NCBI GenBank assembly: GCA_947500415.1
Contig: CANMRT010000001.1
Location: forward strand, 1 to 64,000
Length of the DNA stretch: 64,000 bases
Source of the DNA: an uncultured Roseicyclus sp.
GTDB lineage: Bacteria > Pseudomonadota > Alphaproteobacteria > Rhodobacterales > Rhodobacteraceae
Direction of reading: 5' to 3'
Position 1 is the stretch's first letter. Each line of letters begins with the position of its first letter. The position numbers and the translations under genes are program-made. The notes below the pieces were generated by a model. That model did not search any database. It was not told where the DNA came from and saw nothing but the letters and a program-made list of their open reading frames with translations. Positions 35,849 through 45,363 of this stretch are shown in pieces.

Positions 35849-36955
35849 TTATGATGGCGTGGCTTCATCCACGATGCTGCCCTCTGCGCCCTCCAGCACT
35901 TCAAAGTGCTGCGCCCGCTGCCCCAACTCCGCAAACAGATCCGGTCCCGTTCCGGTCATCCAGGCCTGAGCCTCCAACGCGCAGATTTCATCGAATAGGG
36001 CCGCGCGGCGGTTTGCGTCCAGATGCGCCGCGACCTCATCCAGAAGAACCAGCGGGGCGGTCCCGGTCTCAGATTTCAGCGCGCGCGCATTGGCAAGGAT
36101 CAGGGAGATCAGGAGGGCCTTTTGCTCGCCGGTAGAGCATTGCTTGGCCGCAACACCTTTGTCGCGGTAGATCGCGGTCATGTCAGCACGATGAGGCCCC
36201 ACGAGCGTACGCCCGGCCACGATGTCGCGGGGGCGAGAGTCCGCGAAGGCGGCCTCGAACTCTACGATCGTATGGCAGGGCGTCTCAACCTCGATGGAGA
36301 GGTCTGCGGCAGGGAAGGCGGTGGCCGCGCCATCCTGCGCCGACGCGATGCGCTTGAGCGCCTCTTCGCGGCCCGTAACGATCCGCACCCCGGCCTCGGC
36401 CATCTGAGCCTCTAGCGCGCGATACCAGGCGGGGTCCCGGATATCGTCCTTGAGCAGACGGTTGCGCTCGCGCATGGCCTTTTCATAGGTGAGCACGGCT
36501 TCGGCGTGGTCCGGCAGGAAACTGAGTGTGATGCGATCAAGAAAACGCCTACGTCCGTCCGCGCCTTCCATCCACAGACGGTCTTGCGAGGGAACAAGCC
36601 AAACGATGCGCAAGAGCTTCGCCAGCGCGAGTTGCGGGGCGGTTTTGCCGTCAATCTGGGTCGCGCGCGGCTGGGAGGGTTCGGCCGTCAGCGCAATTTC
36701 GTGCCCTATACCCGGGCCTTCAATCTCGGCACTGACTTTCCAGCCGATCTCTTGTGGGCGGCGGATGATGTCGTCAGAGGCGGCACGCCTGAGCCCGCGA
36801 CCGGGGCTGAGCAGGGACACCGCCTCCATTAGGTTTGTCTTGCCCGCACCGTTAGGTCCGAACAGGGCCACGGGTCGCCCATCAAGCGTCAACCGTGCCC
36901 TGCGATGGGAGCGGAAATGCGAGAGGACCAATGACGCGACGAATACGCGGCTCAT
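35849..36955 (-). CDS. recF: DNA replication and repair protein RecF
   Basis: A 368-residue SMC-like ATPase that helps load RecA at gaps. Walker A is ALFGPNGAGKTNLMEAVSLL (near residue 34), signature CSTGEQKALLISLILANA, and Walker B PLVLLDEVAAHLD. It is 70 bp downstream of dnaN, in the conserved dnaA-dnaN-recF order. It converges on the LuxR gene over 40 bp with no clear terminator between. Confidence 0.97.
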   Translation of the reverse strand: MSRVFVASLVLSHFRSHRRARLTLDGRPVALFGPNGAGKTNLMEAVSLLSPGRGLRRAASDDIIRRPQEIGWKVSAEIEGPGIGHEIALTAEPSQPRATQIDGKTAPQLALAKLLRIVWLVPSQDRLWMEGADGRRRFLDRITLSFLPDHAEAVLTYEKAMRERNRLLKDDIRDPAWYRALEAQMAEAGVRIVTGREEALKRIASAQDGAATAFPAADLSIEVETPCHTIVEFEAAFADSRPRDIVAGRTLVGPHRADMTAIYRDKGVAAKQCSTGEQKALLISLILANARALKSETGTAPLVLLDEVAAHLDANRRAALFDEICALEAQAWMTGTGPDLFAELGQRAQHFEVLEGAEGSIVDEATPS

Positions 36956-37025
36956 CGGCTCCCTCCTTCATCTTGGCAAATACAACTCCCGCCGGAGGCA
37001 ATGAAGTCTCTGGCGCGGCGCAAAC

Positions 37026-38144
37026 TTACACGCGCATCGGCATGACGACGTAGATCGCGCTTTCGTCGTTGCCTTCGCGCATCAGTGTGGGCTCGGCGGG
37101 GGAAGAGAACATGAAGACGGCGTTTTCGCGGTCCACTTGGCTGGCGATTTCCAGCAGGTATTTCGCGTTGAAGCCGATCTCCAGCTTTTCGTCGCCATAG
37201 GCCACCGCAAGCTCTTCTTCCGCGTTGCCAGCGTCGGGCGCGTTCACCGACAGGACCAGGCGATCTTCGTCCAGCGCCATCTTCACGGCGCGGGAGCGTT
37301 CTGAGGATACGGTTGCCACACGATCCACGGCCTTGGCGAAATCGCCTGCGTCGACTTCCATCCGGCGGGTGTTTCCCATGGGGATCACGCGGGTGTAGTC
37401 GGGGAAAGTGCCATCGATGACCTTTGAGGTCAGAGTGATGTCGGGCGTCGCAAAGCGGATCTTGGTTTCGGACACGGACACTGCGATTTGCGTATCGTCA
37501 TCGTCCAACAGCTTGCGAAGCTCACCCACGGTTTTGCGGGGCACGATGACGCCGGGCATGGAGTCGGCGCCATCGGGCAGCTCTGTGTCGATGCGCGCCA
37601 GACGGTGACCATCTGTTGCTACAGCGCGCAAAGCCTTGCCGTTGTCGCCATCGGCAATGTGGAAATAGACACCGTTGAGGTAGTAGCGCGTTTCCTCGGT
37701 TGAGATCGCGAATTTCGATTTGTCGAAGAGGCGGCGCAGGACTGGTGCGGTCGATGAGAAGTTCGCGGCATATTCCGTCGACGCCATAACCGGGAAGTCT
37801 TCACGGGGCAGAGTCGCCAGTTGGAACGACGAACGACCCGCTTCGATCGTCAGGCGACCGGCGGCGCTGTCTTCAGACAGGCTGACCAGCGCGCCGTCGG
37901 GCAGCTTGCGGACAATTTCGTGGAAGGTCACGGCGGACACGGTTGTGGCACCGGCACGTTCGACCTGCGCGGGGGCCTTGTCGACAACCTCGATATCGAG
38001 GTCCGTGGCGCGGAAGCTGACGCTGTCGCCCTCGGCTTCGATCAGCACATTGGCGAGGATCGGAATGGTGTTCCGACGCTCCACAACAGATTGCGCCTGA
38101 GAGACCGCACGCAGAAGGGTGGCGCGTTCGATGGAAAGCTTCAT
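37026..38144 (-). CDS. dnaN: DNA polymerase III beta sliding clamp
   Basis: A 372-residue clamp. Start MKLSIERATLLRAVSQAQSV at 38144 is the family start; the longer frame to 38204 is rejected. Typical stretches are VVERRNTIPILANVLIEAEG, LRAVATDGHRLARIDTELP, VPRKTVGELRKLL and the C-terminal AIYVVMPMRV. It lies 114 bp downstream of dnaA. GGGGTCCGAGACATTC around 38171-38195 can form a hairpin in the leader. Confidence 0.99.
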   Translation of the reverse strand: MKLSIERATLLRAVSQAQSVVERRNTIPILANVLIEAEGDSVSFRATDLDIEVVDKAPAQVERAGATTVSAVTFHEIVRKLPDGALVSLSEDSAAGRLTIEAGRSSFQLATLPREDFPVMASTEYAANFSSTAPVLRRLFDKSKFAISTEETRYYLNGVYFHIADGDNGKALRAVATDGHRLARIDTELPDGADSMPGVIVPRKTVGELRKLLDDDDTQIAVSVSETKIRFATPDITLTSKVIDGTFPDYTRVIPMGNTRRMEVDAGDFAKAVDRVATVSSERSRAVKMALDEDRLVLSVNAPDAGNAEEELAVAYGDEKLEIGFNAKYLLEIASQVDRENAVFMFSSPAEPTLMREGNDESAIYVVMPMRV

Positions 38145-38258
38145 GTCCCTGGCTCCGACAGATGACGGGGCCGCGAGAATGTCTCGGACCCCATGCATTG
38201 GCAAGTTGTTTTAAGTAGGTTTGGGCGGGGGCCGCCCCATGGTCAACCCCCTGACGGC

Positions 38259-39677
38259 TTATGCTTCGAGCATCCGGCGCAGAAGTTCGGCGTCTTCGGC
38301 GATTTGGCTGTCAATCTGCATCAGCTCTTCAATCTTGCGCACGCCGTAAAGGATCGTGGTGTGATCGCGACCACCGAACTTCTTGCCGATCTCGGGCAGG
38401 GAGCGCGTGGTCAGCTTTTTGCAGAGATACATCGCCATTTGCCGGGGCCGCGCGATGGCGCGCTGGCGGTTCTGGCTGATGATGTCGACCTGGCGGATTT
38501 TGTAGTACTCGCAAGTCTTGCGCAGGATCTCGTCCATCGTGACCTTGCGGTCGGAGGCGCGGAGAATGTCGGCGAGGTTGTCGCGGGCGAATTCCTCGGT
38601 CACTTCGCGGCGTACGAGATCACCGGTCGCATAAAGGCGGTTCAACGCGCCTTCCAGCTCACGGATGTTGGACGCGATCTTGCGGGCGAGGAATTCCAGC
38701 ACGCCATCGGCGAATTCCACATGGGAATACTTCTGGCGCAGGATGTCGGCCTTGTGCTGAAGAACGCTGAGCCGCAGCTCGTAATCGGTGGGGTGGATGT
38801 CCACGACAAGGCCGCTTTGCAGGCGCGAGGCGATGCGGCCATCAAGCTCTTCCATATCAACGGGGGCGCGGTCACCGGAGATGACGATCTGTTTGCCCAT
38901 CTCGACCAGTGCGTTGAACGTGTGGAAGAATTCCTGCTGGGTAGAGGTCTTGCCAGCGATGAACTGCACGTCATCGACCATCAGGACGTCGACGTTGCGG
39001 AAGGTCTCCTTGAAGTCGAAGGTGTTCTGTTCGCGGAGCGCGCGCACGAAGAGGTGCATGAACTGCTCGGCAGAAAGATAAAGGATCTTGCCGTCCGGGA
39101 AGCGATCCTGAAGTTCCCACGCGATGGCGTGCATCAGGTGGGTCTTACCAAGGCCGACACCGCCATAGAGGAAAAGCGGGTTGAAGGTGACGTCGAGCGT
39201 TTCGGCCACACGGCGGGCGGCGGCATGGGCCAGCTCGTTCGGTTTGCCGACAACGAAGTTGGCGAAGGTCAACATCGGGTTCAGCTTGGTACCGGGCAGG
39301 TCGTTGGCTTTGGCTTGAATGGCCTGGGGGCGCGGGGCAGGTGCGGCAGGCATCGGTGCGGGGGCCGCTGCGGCCATGGCAGGCGCTTGCGGTGCGGGTT
39401 GTTGGGCGACGGAGTTTGCGGCAGGTGCGGGTTGGCGGGCACCGACAGCGAATTCCACACGGTCTGCGCCGACGCCGTGCGAGGCCAGATGGCGCAGAAT
39501 CAAATCGCCGAAGTTGTTGGAGACCCAAGACCCAATGAAACTGGTGGGGACGTGAAAATGCGCGGTGCGTTCATCGACGCGATCGAACGAGATCGGTTCG
39601 ATCCACGCAGAAAAATTGTTCTTGCCCACAACTTGCAGCAGTTCCTGCCGCACCTGGCCCCATGTTTCGTTGGTCAT
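38259..39677 (-). CDS. dnaA: Chromosomal replication initiator DnaA
   Basis: A 472-residue protein with domain I at MTNETWGQVRQELLQVVGKN, a Pro/Ala-rich domain II (about residues 85-135), the AAA+ domain with FLYGGVGLGKTHLMHAIAW and VLMVDDVQFIAGK, and the domain IV signature GGRDHTTILYGVRKIEEL that binds DnaA boxes. ATG 39677 fixes the start; a longer frame to 39782 lacks homology. It opens the dnaA-dnaN-recF block. A 529-bp gap separates it from rpsT. I could not identify a DnaA-box cluster there, so oriC is not assigned. Confidence 0.99.
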   Translation of the reverse strand: MTNETWGQVRQELLQVVGKNNFSAWIEPISFDRVDERTAHFHVPTSFIGSWVSNNFGDLILRHLASHGVGADRVEFAVGARQPAPAANSVAQQPAPQAPAMAAAAPAPMPAAPAPRPQAIQAKANDLPGTKLNPMLTFANFVVGKPNELAHAAARRVAETLDVTFNPLFLYGGVGLGKTHLMHAIAWELQDRFPDGKILYLSAEQFMHLFVRALREQNTFDFKETFRNVDVLMVDDVQFIAGKTSTQQEFFHTFNALVEMGKQIVISGDRAPVDMEELDGRIASRLQSGLVVDIHPTDYELRLSVLQHKADILRQKYSHVEFADGVLEFLARKIASNIRELEGALNRLYATGDLVRREVTEEFARDNLADILRASDRKVTMDEILRKTCEYYKIRQVDIISQNRQRAIARPRQMAMYLCKKLTTRSLPEIGKKFGGRDHTTILYGVRKIEELMQIDSQIAEDAELLRRMLEA

Positions 39678-40151
39678 TCTCTCGTCCAGTCCTTCTATTT
39701 CGCCCCGGCGTCTACCCGCGCCCGGTGCATCACCACATTCTGCCTGCGCGCCATGCCGCAATACCGCACAAAGCGTTGCCAATCCGTTGGGAGACCAACG
39801 GATTCGGCCGACGTTCGCACTATAGCTGCACGTGGGAGGATGTGGTTGACGCCAACACGGTACACTTACGCATCCCTACTCGGGTTACGACGTGATCCCT
39901 GCCTCCCAATCCGAAATTCCGACCCTGTCCGATCGTGACGATGAAGATGCTGTCCGTCATCTTCGCCGTCTAAATTTCGAAACGGGGCTTAGCGCCCCTC
40001 ATCCGCCCCCCAAGGCGTCTGACTCGCCTGAGGAACGTATCGGGAGTCGCGCAGACCTCGCAACATCTCTTCGCGCTTGACTCTGCACCTTTCGAAAATC
40101 GAATCTCTCGGGCCCGATTAGACCCTTGTCAGCGTTAAGCTTTTCCCGATG
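39678..40151. promoter_or_regulatory. dnaA upstream region with a 10-bp tetraloop hairpin
   Basis: This gap of about 470 bp holds the dnaA promoter. AATCCGTTGG (39781-39790) pairs perfectly with CCAACGGATT (39795-39804) around GAGA, about 105 bp upstream of the dnaA start. No cluster of TTATCCACA-type DnaA boxes or long AT-rich tract was seen. A 62-codon frame at 39892-40080 on the + strand has no ribosome binding site and is not called. Confidence 0.5.
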
Positions 40152-40182
40152 AAAAAAGGCGCCCCGGTGACGGAGCGCCTTC
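40152..40182 (-). terminator. Rho-independent terminator of rpsT
   Basis: AAGGCGC and GCGCCTT arms (40156-40162 and 40175-40181) form the stem; read on the minus strand it is followed by a run of T residues (40152-40157). It lies about 25 bp after the rpsT stop codon, separating rpsT from dnaA. Confidence 0.9.
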
Positions 40183-40206
40183 AAAACAAGGGTCATTTGG
40201 TGGCGA

Positions 40207-40473
40207 TTACGCGCCCATACCCTTAACACGGGACGCCAGGCGCGACATTTTCCGCGCAGCGGTGTTCTTGTGCAACACCCCTTTGGTGACGCCGCGCATC
40301 AGTTCGGGCTGAGCTTCTTTCAGGGCAGCTGCAGCAGCGGCCTGATCGCCGGACGCGATGGCTTCTTCGACGCGGCGCAGGTGCGTACGGATGCGCGAAC
40401 GGCGGGCTTTGTTGACGGCAAAACGGGCTTCGTTCTGGCGGGCGCGTTTCTTGGCTTGGGGCGAATTTGCCAT
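40207..40473 (-). CDS. rpsT: 30S ribosomal protein S20
   Basis: An 88-residue basic protein with the S20 start [20 protein letters not shown], then [19 protein letters not shown] and a C-terminal [20 protein letters not shown]. It binds 16S rRNA as a primary assembly protein. It is upstream of dnaA on the same strand, as in many Rhodobacterales, and has its own terminator. The 165-bp gap upstream (40474-40638) holds its promoter and nothing else recognised. Confidence 0.99.
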   Translation of the reverse strand: MANSPQAKKRARQNEARFAVNKARRSRIRTHLRRVEEAIASGDQAAAAAALKEAQPELMRGVTKGVLHKNTAARKMSRLASRVKGMGA

Positions 40474-40638
40474 GATGTGTGATCCTTCATCGGAACGGTT
40501 GCAACGGTTTACGCGCGGGAGTGTCCCGACCCCGGGTTTTCTACCGGGTGGATCTGGCCAAAGCGGGCCTCACACGCATGTCTGGCGCGGCGTTTAAGGG
40601 AAAGTGCAGCGGCTGCCAAGCCCTTACTTGCCGCGAGC

Positions 40639-41415
40639 TTACTTATCGCGGAACTGCGGCTCGCGTTTGCCGATGAACGCGGCCATGCCCTCCGACTGAT
40701 CTTCGGTGGCGAAAAGCGAGTGGAACAGGCGGCGTTCAAAGAGCAGACCTTCGGAAAGGCTGACCTCTTCGGCGCGGTTCACGGCTTCCTTCGCGGACAT
40801 CGCAGCGATCATGGATTTCTCGGCGATTTTCGTGGCGGCGGCCATCACCTCTTCCATCAGCTTCTTGGGTGGGACGACGCGGCTGACGAGGCCGGAACGT
40901 TCTGCCTCTTCGGCGGCCATGAAACGTCCGGTCAGATGCATGTCCATCGACTTCGACTTGCCGACCAGGCGCGTTAGGCGCTGTGTGCCGCCCATACCGG
41001 CGATCACGCCCAGGTTGATCTCGGGCTGACCGAACTTCGCGTTCTCTGCGGCGATGATGAAATCGCAGGCCATGGCCAGTTCGCAGCCACCGCCGAGCGC
41101 GTAACCGGCGACGGCAGCGATGACAGGCTTGCGGATGCGTTCGATGTTGTCTGCGGCGGCAGCGAAGAGATCCTCATACACAACATCGGTGTAGGATTTC
41201 TCGGCCATCTCGGTGATGTCAGCCCCGGCGGCGAAGGCTTTGTCCGACCCGGTGATGACGATGCAGCGAACCTTGTCGTTGGCGTCAGCTTTGGCAAGCG
41301 CTGCCCCCAACTCCTCCAACAACTGTGTGTTCAACGCATTGAGGGCGTCGGGGCGGTTCAGTTTGATGAGGCAAATATGATCTTCGACGTCGACGATCAG
41401 GGTCTCATAGGCCAT
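40639..41415 (-). CDS. Enoyl-CoA hydratase
   Basis: A 258-residue crotonase-fold enzyme hydrating 2-enoyl-CoA to 3-hydroxyacyl-CoA. Oxyanion-hole motifs [19 protein letters not shown] and [19 protein letters not shown] are intact. The catalytic Glu positions lie in [20 protein letters not shown]. Full length and a normal C terminus ([13 protein letters not shown]) suggest an active short-chain hydratase like PaaF or Crt. Position between mutM and rpsT gives no pathway hint. Confidence 0.94.
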   Translation of the reverse strand: MAYETLIVDVEDHICLIKLNRPDALNALNTQLLEELGAALAKADANDKVRCIVITGSDKAFAAGADITEMAEKSYTDVVYEDLFAAAADNIERIRKPVIAAVAGYALGGGCELAMACDFIIAAENAKFGQPEINLGVIAGMGGTQRLTRLVGKSKSMDMHLTGRFMAAEEAERSGLVSRVVPPKKLMEEVMAAATKIAEKSMIAAMSAKEAVNRAEEVSLSEGLLFERRLFHSLFATEDQSEGMAAFIGKREPQFRDK

Positions 41416-41480
41416 GGATTGGTGCTCAGCGGCTGTTGAAACGAGCCTTGAGGCTTAGCACCCATGGCGGGGGGTTCAAC

Positions 41481-42332
41481 CTATCTTTGACAGGCCGGGC
41501 AGTAGAAGCTGGACCGGCCTGACTGCACCTTGCGGCGGATTTTCTGAACGCAGTCTGGGGTTTGGCAGGATTCGCCTTCCCGCCCGTAGACGCGAAATGT
41601 GTGTTGAAAATATCCCAGTTCGCCGTTCGCTTGCCGGTGATCGCGCAAGGAAGAGCCACCAGATTCGATAGCTTCGGCCAGCACATCGCGGATAATCGGA
41701 ACCAAAGCGGCGACTCGGGCAGGGGTAACGCGGCCCGCATGGCGCAGGGGAGAGATGCCAGCGCGCCAGAGCGCTTCGCAAACATAGATATTGCCGAGGC
41801 CAGCAACGATGCGCTGATCCAGAAGCGCGGATTTGATTGGGCTGCGTTTGCCCGCGAAGGCGGCAATCAGATGATCTTCGTTGAAGGCATTGCCCAATGG
41901 TTCAGGTCCAAGGTCGCGGATCAGCCAGTGGGCGTCTTGCGTGGCGGTGTCCATCAGGTCCATCGCGCCGAACCGGCGGGCATCGTTGAAGGTGATCCGT
42001 GCGCCAGCCTCGGTGTCGAGCACGACGTGGTCATGCTTTTCGGGCGTTGGGTGTTGGTGGTGAAACTGACCGAGTAGATCGCCGGACACGGTCATACGCC
42101 CGGACATGCCCAGGTGGATCAGCAGCGTCTCGCCCGTATCGAGATCGGCGAGGATGTATTTTGAGCGGCGTCGCAGCGCGGTGACGGTTGCGCCGGTCAG
42201 GCGTGCGGCCATATTTTCCGGGAACGGCCAGCGCAGATCGGGGCGATTGATGGATGCCTTTGCGATGCGCGCACCTTCAAGGGCTGGTAGCAATCCCCGG
42301 CGCACGGTCTCCACTTCGGGAAGTTCGGGCAT
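41481..42332 (-). CDS. mutM: Formamidopyrimidine-DNA glycosylase
   Basis: A 283-residue bifunctional DNA glycosylase/AP lyase for oxidised purines. The N terminus [16 protein letters not shown] contains the catalytic Pro2 and Glu3, which fixes the start at 42332. The H2TH region has [18 protein letters not shown], and the C-terminal zinc finger reads CQTPDC and FYCPACQR. The first 56 bp overlap the 3' end of the upstream membrane-protein gene in another frame. Confidence 0.98.
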   Translation of the reverse strand: MPELPEVETVRRGLLPALEGARIAKASINRPDLRWPFPENMAARLTGATVTALRRRSKYILADLDTGETLLIHLGMSGRMTVSGDLLGQFHHQHPTPEKHDHVVLDTEAGARITFNDARRFGAMDLMDTATQDAHWLIRDLGPEPLGNAFNEDHLIAAFAGKRSPIKSALLDQRIVAGLGNIYVCEALWRAGISPLRHAGRVTPARVAALVPIIRDVLAEAIESGGSSLRDHRQANGELGYFQHTFRVYGREGESCQTPDCVQKIRRKVQSGRSSFYCPACQR

Positions 42333-43002
42333 TTGTGGCGCTCATCCTGTTTGCGAAAGCAATCAGCCGGTCATGTCCGGCATAGGATGTCGAGATAGTC
42401 GTCTTTCGCCCCTTGGTGAAGTCCATGCGGTAGTGATTGAGTGGCTCGATCCATGTGACCTTCCGCAAATGCGCCCATTTCAGGAGCCGAGGGCGGCGTG
42501 CAAAGCGGTAATCCTGCAACCCCGTTTCGTCGTAGCGGATGCGGCTGGTCCACACGATGTAGCAGGCAATAACAGAAGCTACTGCCCCGAGGATCGAACA
42601 GATACGCAGCGTCAAGTCGTCGTCCGTAAGGAAATAGGTGCCTGCCGAGAACAGGGCGAACAGCGCGATGCACATGCCGATTTGCAAGTGCCGCGCGCCC
42701 TCTCGGACCCGTAGGACAATCCGCCCATCCTGATCGACATGGCCTTCGTTTGATCCGAGGGACATTATCGCGTGAAACAGGCCCATGAGAGGCGCGCCGA
42801 TCAGGAGCGTTGCGACGATCTTGAACATAAGGCTGGGGAGGAAACCGCCTGCCGCCAGATCCGAGCGTGCGTCTGGGGCCCATTGGTCAAGTTGTGTGGC
42901 GATGAAAATGAAAATCGCAAGACTCGTGGCGCAAAGGGCAAGCCATAGGCGCACGCGCCGGGTTTTCGAGTGCCGCTTAACAGTCAAGGGCTCGGGTCCC
43001 AT
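42277..43002 (-). CDS. Hypothetical membrane protein overlapping mutM
   Basis: A 241-residue protein with transmembrane segments near residues 20-38 ([17 protein letters not shown]), 57-80, 107-125 and 130-150. The C-terminal part is cytoplasmic, has a PH-like look ([35 protein letters not shown]) and ends basic. The last 56 bp overlap mutM. It is divergent from ubiE. No family recognised, although the pattern recalls small membrane proteins with a PH-type domain. Confidence 0.72.
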   Translation of the reverse strand: MGPEPLTVKRHSKTRRVRLWLALCATSLAIFIFIATQLDQWAPDARSDLAAGGFLPSLMFKIVATLLIGAPLMGLFHAIMSLGSNEGHVDQDGRIVLRVREGARHLQIGMCIALFALFSAGTYFLTDDDLTLRICSILGAVASVIACYIVWTSRIRYDETGLQDYRFARRPRLLKWAHLRKVTWIEPLNHYRMDFTKGRKTTISTSYAGHDRLIAFANRMSATNARTSRSGDRAPGIATSP

Positions 43003-43083
43003 TGCAACCCCTGCGTCAATTGCGAGTTTGTCTCCAATGGGTCAAAGCATTACCTGCAATGACGACAAGAGTGAGGCGATGCG

Positions 43084-43833
43084 ATGAACGAAAATGGCAA
43101 AACAACGCATTTTGGCTTTCAGGACGTGGCCGAAGACCAGAAGGCCAGGATGGTGCATGGGGTCTTCACCAATGTCGCTTCGAAATATGACGTGATGAAT
43201 GATGTCATGAGCGTCGGCATCCATCGTGTCTGGAAAGACGCAATGATGGATTGGCTGGCGCCACGTGATGGCCAGCGTTTGCTGGATGTGGCCGGTGGCA
43301 CGGGCGATATTGCGTTCCGGTTCCTGAAACGCGCGCCGGGGGCCCATGCGACGGTTTTCGACATGACGCAAAGCATGTTGGACGAGGGTGAAAAGCGGGC
43401 CGAGGCGGAGGCGATGGCCGACAAGCTTGATTGGGTCTGCGGTGACGCGATGGCGCTGCCCTTCGACGACAACAGCTTTGATGTCTATACGATCAGCTTT
43501 GGCATTCGGAATGTTGTGCGGATCAATGAGGCGCTGGCCGAGGCGTATCGAGTGCTGAAGCCCGGTGGGCGGCTGGTGGTGCTGGAATTCTCGCAGCTGC
43601 CCAATGACGGGATGCAGAAGCTCTATGATCTTTATTCCTTCAACGTGATCCCGCGCATGGGTCAGGTGATCGCCGGAGATCGCGACAGCTATCAGTATCT
43701 GGTCGAGTCGATCCGCAAGTTTCCGGATCAGGAGACCTTCGCGGGCATGATCGCAGACGCCGGATTTGAGCAAGTGAAGTATCGCAACCTGTCGATGGGC
43801 ATTGCTGCGCTGCATTCGGGGTGGAAGCTCTAG
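43084..43833 (+). CDS. ubiE: Ubiquinone/menaquinone biosynthesis C-methyltransferase
   Basis: A 249-residue SAM-dependent C-methyltransferase acting in ubiquinone synthesis. It has [20 protein letters not shown], the SAM motif [36 protein letters not shown] and [14 protein letters not shown], all typical of UbiE. Length is normal. The TAG stop is directly followed by the GTG start of ubiB, so translation of the two is coupled. Confidence 0.98.
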   Translation: MNENGKTTHFGFQDVAEDQKARMVHGVFTNVASKYDVMNDVMSVGIHRVWKDAMMDWLAPRDGQRLLDVAGGTGDIAFRFLKRAPGAHATVFDMTQSMLDEGEKRAEAEAMADKLDWVCGDAMALPFDDNSFDVYTISFGIRNVVRINEALAEAYRVLKPGGRLVVLEFSQLPNDGMQKLYDLYSFNVIPRMGQVIAGDRDSYQYLVESIRKFPDQETFAGMIADAGFEQVKYRNLSMGIAALHSGWKL

Positions 43834-45363
43834 GTGCGCGGCCCTCACAACATTTGGCGGCTGGCGCGGACGGGTGCCACGTTTGAACGCACCGGCGCCA
43901 TGGGCGCGGTGTTGGAGGCGATGGACGCTCCGCGCGTGATCCGAGTTGCGGCGCGCGTACTGGGTTGGCCCCTGAAATGGTTTGGGCTGCGTGGTGATCC
44001 GACGATGCCGCCGGTGCCGCGCGCGTTGCAGGCCTTGGGCCCTGCCTACATCAAATTTGGTCAGATCCTGTCAACGCGGCCCGATGTGGTCGGCCCCGAA
44101 ATGGCGCTGGAATTGCAGGTCTTGCAGGATAAACTGCCGCCGTTTCCGACCACCGATGCGCGCCGTGTGCTGACGGAGGAATTGGGGCAACCGCTGGAGG
44201 AAGTGTTCAGCGAGTTTTCCGAGCCGGTCGCCGCAGCCTCGATCGCGCAGGTGCACCGGGCAACGTTAGCGGATTCGGGGCGAGACGTTGCGGTGAAGAT
44301 CTTGCGGCCGGGGATCGACAGAGCCTTCCGTAAGGATGTGGACGCCTTTCACTTGATGGCCACGTTGATCGAGACGCTGTCGCCATCGTCCCGCCGCTTG
44401 CGCCCGCGTGATGTCATTGACCACTTTGAAGGGGTCGTCAACCAGGAGCTGGATTTGCGCATTGAGGCGGCGGCAGCGGGTGAATTCTTTGCCAACACCG
44501 AAGGTGACGAAGGTTTCGTGGTGCCGAAGGTCGAATGGGGTCTGTCTTCGCGCAAGATGATGGTGCTGGGCTGGGCCGAAGGTCTGCCGCTAAGCGATCT
44601 GACGGCGATCAATGCGGCGGGTCACGATAAGGTCAATCTGGCGCGGACGGCGTTGCAGATGTTCTTGCGCCACGCCCTGCGGGATGGATATTTTCACGCC
44701 GACATGCATCAGGGCAACCTGAAGGTCGCGCCGAATGGTGATCTGATTGCGCTGGATTTCGGGATCATGGGGCGGCTCGATGAATATACACGCCGGGTTT
44801 ATGCCGAGATCCTGATGGGTTTTATCCGCAAGGATTACCGTCGCGTTGCGGAGGTGCATTTTGAGGCGGGTTACGTGCCTGCCGACCGGGACATCGACGA
44901 ATTTGCGCAGGCCCTGCGGTCGGTGGGGGAGCCGATCTTCGGGATGGAGGCGAGCAAGATATCCATGGGGCGGCTGCTCGCGTTCCTGTTCGAAGTGACG
45001 GAGCGTTTCGGAATGGAAACCCGAACCGAGCTGATCTTGTTGCAGCGTACGATGGTGGTTGTTGAGGGGGTTGGACGTTCGCTGGATCCGGATCTGAACA
45101 TCTGGGCCGCGGCGCAGCCGGTGGTTGAGGACTACATCGCACGCAATCTTGGGCCGCAGGCCGTGGTGCGCGATCTTGCACGCACGGCTGTAGTGCTGTC
45201 GCGCTTCGGACCGCGATTGCCGCAGTTAGCCGAGGCGGCGCTGATCGCGCAGGCCCACCCGGAACGGCCAAAGCGAGATAATCGCTGGCCTGAACGATTT
45301 GCCTACGGCGCGAGCGGTGTGGCCGTCGGGCTGGCGGCTGCCCTTCTGTGGGCGATGGTCTGA
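43834..45363 (+). CDS. ubiB: UbiB/ABC1 atypical kinase-like protein
   Basis: A 509-residue ADCK/UbiB-family protein required for ubiquinone synthesis. The KxGQ motif (YIKFGQILSTRPD, near residue 72), PVAAASIAQVHRA in place of the kinase P-loop, VAVKILRPGI with the conserved Lys, NQELDLRIEAAAAGEF, and FHADMHQGNLKV with the catalytic-type Asp and LDFGIMGRLDE are all visible. A C-terminal hydrophobic helix (VAVGLAAALLWAM) anchors it in the membrane. GTG start follows ubiE without a gap. Its stop abuts that of the convergent flgD. Confidence 0.97.
   Translation: MRGPHNIWRLARTGATFERTGAMGAVLEAMDAPRVIRVAARVLGWPLKWFGLRGDPTMPPVPRALQALGPAYIKFGQILSTRPDVVGPEMALELQVLQDKLPPFPTTDARRVLTEELGQPLEEVFSEFSEPVAAASIAQVHRATLADSGRDVAVKILRPGIDRAFRKDVDAFHLMATLIETLSPSSRRLRPRDVIDHFEGVVNQELDLRIEAAAAGEFFANTEGDEGFVVPKVEWGLSSRKMMVLGWAEGLPLSDLTAINAAGHDKVNLARTALQMFLRHALRDGYFHADMHQGNLKVAPNGDLIALDFGIMGRLDEYTRRVYAEILMGFIRKDYRRVAEVHFEAGYVPADRDIDEFAQALRSVGEPIFGMEASKISMGRLLAFLFEVTERFGMETRTELILLQRTMVVVEGVGRSLDPDLNIWAAAQPVVEDYIARNLGPQAVVRDLARTAVVLSRFGPRLPQLAEAALIAQAHPERPKRDNRWPERFAYGASGVAVGLAAALLWAMV

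Noticed and set aside
38193-39938. A 581-codon open frame on the + strand opposite dnaA
   Set aside because: Antisense shadow of dnaA; no family motifs and no ribosome binding site.
39892-40080. A 62-codon GTG-started frame between dnaA and rpsT
   Set aside because: No ribosome binding site, mixed third-position composition, Pro/Ser-rich low-information product.
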